Assembly: GCA_002315935.1 (NCBI GenBank)
Contig: DCII01000024.1
Span: forward strand, 65,664 to 120,197
Source of the DNA: Ruminococcaceae bacterium UBA1730
GTDB taxonomy: Bacteria > Bacillota > Clostridia > Oscillospirales > Acutalibacteraceae
Direction of reading: 5' to 3'
Length of the DNA: 54,534 nt
Below are positions 50,954 through 54,534 of this stretch, one piece after another; position 1 is the stretch's first letter; each line of letters opens with the position of its first letter. Position numbers and translations under genes: made by a program. The notes beneath the pieces were generated by a model. The model saw only the letters and a program-made list of their open reading frames with translations, was not told the origin of the DNA and ran no database searches.

Positions 50954-51072
50954 CATTGGCGAACCAAAACCTGTAATGCCGTATTACTTTTTGAGCCTTT
51001 TGCTCAATCATTTTCTTCATTGGCGCACCAATCGACTATAGTGCCGTATTATTTTATTGAGCATAGCTCAAT
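50954..51072. repeat. 64-nt tandem duplication of a three-hairpin unit
   Basis: Copy 1 (50,954-51,007) and copy 2 (51,018-51,072) each hold TTGG-CGNA-CCAA, then a 5-bp stem with loop GCCGT (GTAAT/ATTAC in copy 1; ATAGT/ATTAT in copy 2), then TTGAGC-loop-GCTCAA (loops CTTTT and ATA). Arms differ while pairing is kept. Confidence 0.65.
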
Positions 51073-51228
51073 TAGATTACTCTTTATTATTGCCCTTATA
51101 TAGATAAGAGACACGATATCTCAAAAGTGCCGTGAAGCCTTGATACACAAGGGATTGAGGACGTTTTGTCACTTTCATAATAATGAAAGTCATATTGCAA
51201 AATAATGAAAAGCCAAATCGATAAATAT

Positions 51229-51256
51229 CCCCCCACCAAAACAGTTCGGTGGGGGG
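51229..51256 (-). terminator. Hairpin after the primase gene, probable terminator
   Basis: CCCCCCACC/GGTGGGGGG, 9 bp, just after the primase stop on the minus strand. The following ATATTTATC is a weak T run. Confidence 0.45.
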
Positions 51257-51260
51257 TCGG

Positions 51261-52109
51261 TTACATTGTGAGTACGCACAGGTCGTCGTTCCAGTCTTTT
51301 TCATAGGGAATCTCACGAGCAAGACCTTCACAATGAGTATTATAGAATTCATCTGCCTTATCATCGCTGTCGACGGCGATGATTACATCGTCAAAGTCCT
51401 TGAGGATTTTCTCCAATTTTTGTGGTTGCAGGCCGCCCATAGACACATAGGCCGCATCCTCATTGCGCATAACCATTAGGGACAATGCATCAATTGCACT
51501 TTCACAGACATAAGCTTTCTTACTTTTGGAGGGGTTATAGCACCAATAGTCGGCAGGCGAAGAATCCTTGGCATTAGCTTTATAATATTTCCCTGATTCA
51601 TCGGGACAGGTTCCTTTTATTTCGGCGAATGTTTTATGCTTGTTGATGAATACACAATTATGACGAGTATCTTCATATAACAGGTTATCGATGATAAGCT
51701 TCTGAACGACTATATTGGGGAGTTTTTTTGTGTGCGTCAAGTACGCGAAGATTCTCCTGAATTTTCCGTCATAAGGGGTTGGCACATGGCAGCCGGATTC
51801 CTCGGAGAAGTCATCGGTCTCTTCTGATATTCCGAGTTCTGCCGGTGACGGTGCATAAGGGAGCAGGGCTTCACACGCACCCAGAAAATCATAGCCGAGG
51901 TAGTTGATTAAGAAGTCAATAGCGTTACCCGACTCGTCGGTAGAGAACCTGTGGTAACCGTGCCCTCTCGTTATATGCAGCGAATCGTGTTCGAGGTACT
52001 GGATTGTCTCGGGTGCCACCTTCTTGAAACAGGTCGGATGGTAATCCATAAGATAATCATACAGGTTGGCTTTACGGCAACATCTTTTTGTGGTTTCTGA
52101 AATTTTCAT
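51261..52109 (-). CDS. DUF3991/Toprim-domain primase-like protein
   Basis: 282 residues. The N-terminal region (HITRGHGYHRFSTDESGNAIDFLINYLGYDF) is the degenerate zinc-finger-like segment that precedes DUF3991; the C-terminal Toprim fold shows AYVCESAIDALSLMVM (acidic motif I) and DVIIAVDSDDKADEF (DxD motif). Such proteins act in priming or lagging-strand synthesis of mobile elements. The ATG overlaps the preceding gene's stop by 4 bases, so the two are coupled. Shorter than stand-alone primases and without a helicase domain. Confidence 0.83.
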   Translation of the reverse strand: MKISETTKRCCRKANLYDYLMDYHPTCFKKVAPETIQYLEHDSLHITRGHGYHRFSTDESGNAIDFLINYLGYDFLGACEALLPYAPSPAELGISEETDDFSEESGCHVPTPYDGKFRRIFAYLTHTKKLPNIVVQKLIIDNLLYEDTRHNCVFINKHKTFAEIKGTCPDESGKYYKANAKDSSPADYWCYNPSKSKKAYVCESAIDALSLMVMRNEDAAYVSMGGLQPQKLEKILKDFDDVIIAVDSDDKADEFYNTHCEGLAREIPYEKDWNDDLCVLTM

Positions 52110-52510
52110 TTTGTTTTGCCTCCATTTTTAGATTTTTTATTTTGTGGATAAAGAAAAGGTGTATTATTCACATCAGCATATTCCTTATTAAGCATCATTT
52201 CATTGGCCTGTCCGCCATATACGATGATTGCAGGGTTAATCATATATGTACTCTCGGCGATGCGCCGCATAAAATTTGTATTAAGAAGGATATTGATAGT
52301 GTCGCTTACGGTGTGAATGCTTGTGTTTGTGTTTTTTGCGATTACGTCATAACTGCCGACGAAAAAATTGTCGGATCTTCTTCTGCTTTTGAGGATAAAG
52401 GCCAGAATATCGGCACGCTTGGAACCGAGAGATGTGAGGACACCAACAAATTCATTTGGAAAAAACTTGTTAAAATTGGGGAGTGTGCGTTTTGCTTGCT
52501 CAGTTAGCAT
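52106..52510 (-). CDS. RepL-like winged-helix replication protein
   Basis: 134 residues. A winged helix-turn-helix (YDVIAKNTNTSIHTVSDTINILLNTNFMRRI) followed by STYMINPAIIVYGG, which strongly resembles the YMINP signature of Firmicute RepL plasmid initiators. Tail basic and Asn-rich. Overlaps the primase-like gene by 4 bases; together they look like a replication module. A start with AGGTATACATT upstream is reasonable. It could instead be a transcription regulator with the same fold. Confidence 0.75.
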   Translation of the reverse strand: MLTEQAKRTLPNFNKFFPNEFVGVLTSLGSKRADILAFILKSRRRSDNFFVGSYDVIAKNTNTSIHTVSDTINILLNTNFMRRIAESTYMINPAIIVYGGQANEMMLNKEYADVNNTPFLYPQNKKSKNGGKTK

Positions 52511-52552
52511 AATGTATACCTCCGTAATATATAAATTTATAAAAAAGAATCC

Positions 52553-52577
52553 GGTGTATCTGCCCGCCGGCAGGCTT
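52553..52577. repeat. 25-nt repeat after the first small paralogue
   Basis: Differs by two bases from 53,007-53,031. Both lie 8-10 nt after a paralogue's stop codon and contain TGCC-CRCC-GGYA, a small stem. Probably duplicated with the gene as its 3' end signal. Confidence 0.55.
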
Positions 52578-52584
52578 AAAAATA

Positions 52585-52842
52585 TTATTCTTCCACCTCG
52601 CCGAAGCGGCAGGCATAATGTTCAGGCGTCATCGTGGATTGCGCCCAAGCCTTCATGTCGTCTACGGATTCGAACACGGTAATACGATTGTGCCAGTCAT
52701 CCGAAGTTACCAAGAAGTATTCGCCGGAGCGCTTACGATATAGCACCTCCCAAGTTGTTCCGCATTCATCCCAGATAGCTCTGCTGAACAGATCTTCTGC
52801 GGTGGAAGTGTCATATTTTTTGCAGTTCCTGATAAATATCAA
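52585..52842 (-). CDS. Small element protein, paralogue A
   Basis: 85 residues. KKYDTSTAEDLFSRAIWDE, then YRKRSGEYFLVTSDDW and an acidic end RFGEVEE. Its residues align one to one with paralogue B (53,041-53,298), which starts at an ATG where this gene has TTG; AAGGAGG is 7 nt before that TTG, so TTG is the start rather than the GTG nine bases upstream. Function unknown; small Tyr/Trp-rich proteins with this KKYDTSTA opening occur widely on Firmicute mobile elements. Conserved pairs suggest a role in element maintenance or host defence interference, which is inference. Confidence 0.7.
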   Translation of the reverse strand: MIFIRNCKKYDTSTAEDLFSRAIWDECGTTWEVLYRKRSGEYFLVTSDDWHNRITVFESVDDMKAWAQSTMTPEHYACRFGEVEE

Positions 52843-53006
52843 AGGTCTCACCTCCTTGTTGAGTGATGGTCAATTGAGACAATAGAATATGATAAGATTC
52901 GTTTTGCGATTATTGCGATATAACGAAAATTAAGAAAAAATAGGCCCTCGGAGCAACTTTTTTTGCGTTTTTGGGGGTGGTGGTAGCCACTTCGAGGGCC
53001 AAGCAC

Positions 53007-53031
53007 GGTGTATCTGCCCACCGGTAGGCTT
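53007..53031. repeat. 25-nt repeat after the second small paralogue
   Basis: Second copy of the repeat at 52,553; it has A for G and T for C at two positions within the small stem, so pairing is roughly kept. Confidence 0.55.
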
Positions 53032-53040
53032 GCGATAGTA

Positions 53041-53298
53041 TTACTCCTCGACGTCGCCCCAGATGCGGATATAGTCTTCGCCGGACATACGGGTCTCCGC
53101 AAAGCACTGAGCATCAGCCTCTGACTCGAAGGTAACAAGAACGATATCTTCCAGATCGAAAACAAAAGCAAAGTACTCGCCGGACACTTTCCTATACAGC
53201 TCAAATAGCGGCAAGTAATAGTAATCCGACTTTTGGGCGTCATAAAGCAGGGTTGCGGTCGAAGTGTCATACTTCTTGTTTGCGTGAATCTTAACCAT
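53041..53298 (-). CDS. Small element protein, paralogue B
   Basis: 85 residues, the same length as paralogue A. Starts MVKIHANKKYDTSTA; shares KKYDTSTA, LYRKVSGEYF and the acidic end GDVEE. ATG with AAAGGAG 9 nt upstream; a longer frame to 53,346 lacks a ribosome binding site. It lies 198 nt upstream of paralogue A with an identical 3' repeat, so the pair arose by tandem duplication of a gene plus its downstream signal. Function unknown. Confidence 0.72.
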   Translation of the reverse strand: MVKIHANKKYDTSTATLLYDAQKSDYYYLPLFELYRKVSGEYFAFVFDLEDIVLVTFESEADAQCFAETRMSGEDYIRIWGDVEE

Positions 53299-53428
53299 CG
53301 TAGTATCTCCTTTCCGTAAAAATTTTTTGAAGAAATGTGTCTTCACAAACTAAATGCAAGAACTAAGAAAAAAATCTTTCAGTATTCAGCAAGTCGCATT
53401 GAAGGATGCTGAAAATACGAAGTAATAA

Positions 53429-53956
53429 TCAGTCTTCGTAGGTTTCGTAGTCATCATCATTGTTGTCATCATCGTAATAACTGTCATAGTAAGTACAATG
53501 CATTCGAGCCCATTCTTGGATTTCATCGTATTCAATTTCGCCCAAAAGAGCTTTTTCTTTTGCGAATTCAAGCATTTCTTCATAATCTGAGTTGTTATGC
53601 CTATTGGAGGCGGCAAGAATTGCAAAAGCGTGTTCTTTGTCCTTAATGTACCTAAGCGGATTTTCGCGGAGCTTTTTATTTATCAATTTTTGTCGCCTTA
53701 CTGAGAATCTGTCGCATTGCCTTTCTACCCATACGCTGATTCTCTCTTCTTTATATTCCAGCTTGTCGTGGGCGATATCGATTGCTTCTTCTTGGGCTAT
53801 TCCGGAAAGTTTAGCGAGCCTTCTGGCCCATCTTTCTATTTTTTCCTCCTCTGTCAGAGCTACTTTTTTTGAAGGGGGAAGAGCATCAATTTCTTTTTTA
53901 TCTTGTTGTATTTCCTCATTTCTGACAGGGACGTGATGTTGACTGCGAGCGGAAGT
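53429..53956 (-). CDS. Element protein lacking a visible start, in the minus-1 frame of the gene upstream
   Basis: Open frame of 175 codons ending in an acidic tail (YYDDDNNDDDYETYED). The product reads as a true protein: DALPPSKKVALTEEEKIERW, ARRLAKLSGIAQEEAIDIAH, RENPLRYIKDKEHAFAILAA. No ATG or GTG exists upstream of a TTG at 53,686, which would remove the best-looking half. Either it is made by minus-1 frameshifting from the 73-residue frame at 54,081 (fusion of 217 residues), or an indel has split one gene, or an unusual start is used. Confidence 0.6.
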   Translation of the reverse strand, partial: TSARSQHHVPVRNEEIQQDKKEIDALPPSKKVALTEEEKIERWARRLAKLSGIAQEEAIDIAHDKLEYKEERISVWVERQCDRFSVRRQKLINKKLRENPLRYIKDKEHAFAILAASNRHNNSDYEEMLEFAKEKALLGEIEYDEIQEWARMHCTYYDSYYDDDNNDDDYETYED

Positions 53957-54081
53957 CTATCGTAACCATATCCATTCCAGCCTCCTCTCGGATTAAAGAG
54001 GTTTAAGCCCGCCTTTCTTAAAGCGTTTTGAAGTTTTCGATTGCCGTCAAGGCTTATGACTTTGGACTTGTATTCTTTCAT
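53860..54081 (-). CDS. 73-residue element protein ending at a slippery heptamer
   Basis: MKEYKSKVISLDGNRKLQNA opens the frame with AAAGGA 9 nt before the ATG; GGWNGYGYDRLPLAVNITSLSEM follows. The stop TAG comes immediately after CA-A-AAA-AAG. Stand-alone function unknown. Overlaps the downstream frame by 97 bases. Confidence 0.6.
   Translation of the reverse strand: MKEYKSKVISLDGNRKLQNALRKAGLNLFNPRGGWNGYGYDRLPLAVNITSLSEMRKYNKIKKKLMLFPLQKK
53863..53869 (-). promoter_or_regulatory. Minus-1 slippery heptamer A AAA AAG
   Basis: On the minus strand an in-frame A AAA AAG (within a run of seven A) precedes the TAG stop of the 73-residue frame; slipping back one base enters the downstream frame (GTA GCT CTG). 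This is the dnaX-type heptamer. Only a weak CTCT/AGAG stem is visible downstream. Confidence 0.45.
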
Positions 54082-54178
54082 AGGTGGTTATCCTTTCTGA
54101 CGTTAAATGTCTTCATAATTTTTTAATGTAAATATTTTTGCGTTAATATAATAATTAAAGAGTTTTGTCATTGACTGG

Positions 54179-54235
54179 CTATGGAATACTCCCAAACCTA
54201 AACAGAGAAGCCCTGGTTTTGTTTTGTGGCATCAT
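54179..54235 (-). CDS. 18-residue peptide with a good ribosome binding site
   Basis: MMPQNKTRASLFRFGSIP, with GAAAGGAG 9 nt upstream. It may be a leader peptide for the genes that follow at 54,081. Too short for family recognition. The remaining sequence between 54,082 and 54,405 shows only AT-rich DNA. Confidence 0.3.
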   Translation of the reverse strand: MMPQNKTRASLFRFGSIP

Positions 54236-54405
54236 AGGGATTCGCTCCTTTCGCAATTGTTGTACCTCAATATGCAGGATTGGTTTCGGGCTCCTCATCT
54301 CTGGAACGAAATTTAAGAAATTTATCAATTTTTCGACGAAAGTTTGTTGAAAATAGCCAATAAGAAAGTGGAAACTACCGCATAGTTTGGCAAATACAAC
54401 GATAA

Positions 54406-54474
54406 TCATACTTGGGGAGCCTCTATTGCCTCTTTCTCGTAAAGTCGCAGAGGGCTATTTTTATTGATTGATAA
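54406..54474 (-). pseudogene. 3' end of a gene interrupted by the group II intron
   Basis: Immediately after the intron 3' splice site an open frame of 22 codons continues to TGA (reading ...SPLRLYEKEAIEAPQV). The frame begins at the first exon base, which suggests the intron sits inside a coding sequence whose main part lies beyond the window end. If the intron splices, the gene may still be functional. Confidence 0.45.
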
Positions 54475-54534
54475 ATCGGGTAGGAGGGGGTGACTAACCC
54501 CCGTCCTCCCACACCACCGTGCGTACGGTTCCGT
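54475..54534 (-). mobile_element. Group II intron, 3' end (domains V-VI)
   Basis: On the minus strand the window edge carries the 3' half of domain V (GTACGCACGGTGGTGT) and all of domain VI: GGG-AGGA-C-GGGGG, loop TTAGTCA, CCCCC-TCCT-A-CCC, with a single bulged A 7 nt from the end GAT. The bulged branch-point A and the AT 3' end are canonical. The ribozyme core and any reverse transcriptase gene would lie outside the window. Confidence 0.8.

Larger units (their letters stand above)
50061..51257. other. Gene-free, hairpin-dense region: candidate large structured RNA or folded single-strand DNA site
   Basis: About 1.2 kb without a credible gene. In order: TAGCGAC/GTCGCTA with loop CCCTCCTT (50,061-50,082); perfect 12-bp GCTTATCGTCGG/CCGACGATAAGC with loop TAGCTCCC (50,136-50,167); GCCGTCGGA/TCCGGCGGC (50,225-50,249); ATTCATT/AATGAAT (50,272-50,290); GGTAT/ATACC (50,292-50,317); the 13-unit array (50,403-50,808); a long-range 14-bp stem (50,845-50,944); the tandem three-hairpin units (50,954-51,072); CCTTG/CAAGG (51,138-51,152); ACTTTCAT/ATGAAAGT (51,171-51,190). 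Short frames on both strands lack ribosome binding sites. The transcribed strand is not clear; I found no convincing promoter. Confidence 0.6.
46390..54534. mobile_element. Integrated mobile element, left part (integrative element or integrated plasmid)
   Basis: From the rpsI terminator to the window end, gene content changes from housekeeping to integrase, excisionase-like protein, second recombinase, Toprim primase, RepL-like protein, small orphan proteins and a group II intron. Long untranslated stretches and rarer codons also differ from the rest. The left boundary is set near the rpsI end; the exact attachment core cannot be seen because the right junction lies outside the window. No relaxase, coupling protein or type IV secretion gene is in view, so mobility type is undecided. 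Confidence 0.8.

Noticed and set aside
51077..51364. 95-residue minus-strand frame over the hairpin region
   Set aside because: It overlaps the primase-like gene, has no ribosome binding site and spans perfect hairpins; composition is not protein-like.
54179..54409. 76-residue minus-strand frame
   Set aside because: No ribosome binding site at its ATG, and it begins at the stop codon of the interrupted gene; only the last 18 codons have a plausible start site.

Overview
The window looks like a chromosomal segment of a low-to-mid GC, low-GC-Gram-positive anaerobe (Bacillota, class Clostridia, Oscillospiraceae/Ruminococcaceae-like gut bacterium) carrying the left part of an integrated mobile element. 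Basis: strong AGGAGG ribosome binding sites, TTGACA/TATAAT promoters, a T-box before ileS, an ABC-F protein of the YkpA type, a YabE-like G5/3D protein, a split transketolase, an MltG-like lipoprotein, and an rpsF-ssb-rpsR operon. No species is claimed.

Positions 1-46,380 are ordinary chromosome. In order: a YkpA-type ABC-F ATPase; a Gfo/Idh/MocA dehydrogenase; a small secreted protein; a fused GT2/TagB-F glycosyl-glycerophosphate transferase; a 1,137-residue surface protein with Listeria-Bacteroides-type repeats. Then come an uxaC-glpK-malic enzyme operon, an MltG-like lipoprotein that is probably read from a leaderless mRNA, and a G5/3D wall protein. A LarA-like/PHP/Gnd/PfkB-kinase operon may join the glucuronate branch to the pentose phosphate pathway. 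Next are a serine hydrolase, an NlpC/P60-like enzyme, ileS under T-box control, rpsF-ssb-rpsR, metY-metA, two duplicated 53-55-residue zinc-ribbon proteins, and a previously unlabelled type I toxin-antitoxin locus. These are followed by rmuC with a GH3 glycosidase, mtnN, and a five-gene operon (SCP2-like, class III aminotransferase, transketolase N and C halves, SCP2-like) whose purpose I do not recognise. The segment closes with two lipoproteins, tRNA-His, tRNA-Gln, a NERD/zinc-ribbon protein and rplM-rpsI.

From just after rpsI to the end of the window (about 46,390-54,534) lies an integrated element of integrative-conjugative or integrated-plasmid type; its far end is outside the window. 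It holds an integrase and an excisionase-like gene pointing at rpsI, a second tyrosine recombinase behind a highly folded leader, a DUF3991/Toprim primase, a RepL-like replication protein, tandem small paralogues, a gene or gene pair overlapping at a classic minus-1 slippery heptamer, and the 3' end of a group II intron that interrupts a reading frame.

The most unusual object is a 1.2-kb gene-free stretch (50,061-51,257) inside the element. It is filled with about 25 short hairpins. Thirteen of them sit about 33 nt apart and share an outer TTG...CAA(C/T)AC frame, while their inner arms differ in base sequence but remain complementary. A separate 64-nt tandem duplication there shows the same compensatory pattern. 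I think this is a large structured RNA or a folded single-stranded DNA site (origin-like), and it is the best candidate for an undescribed system here.
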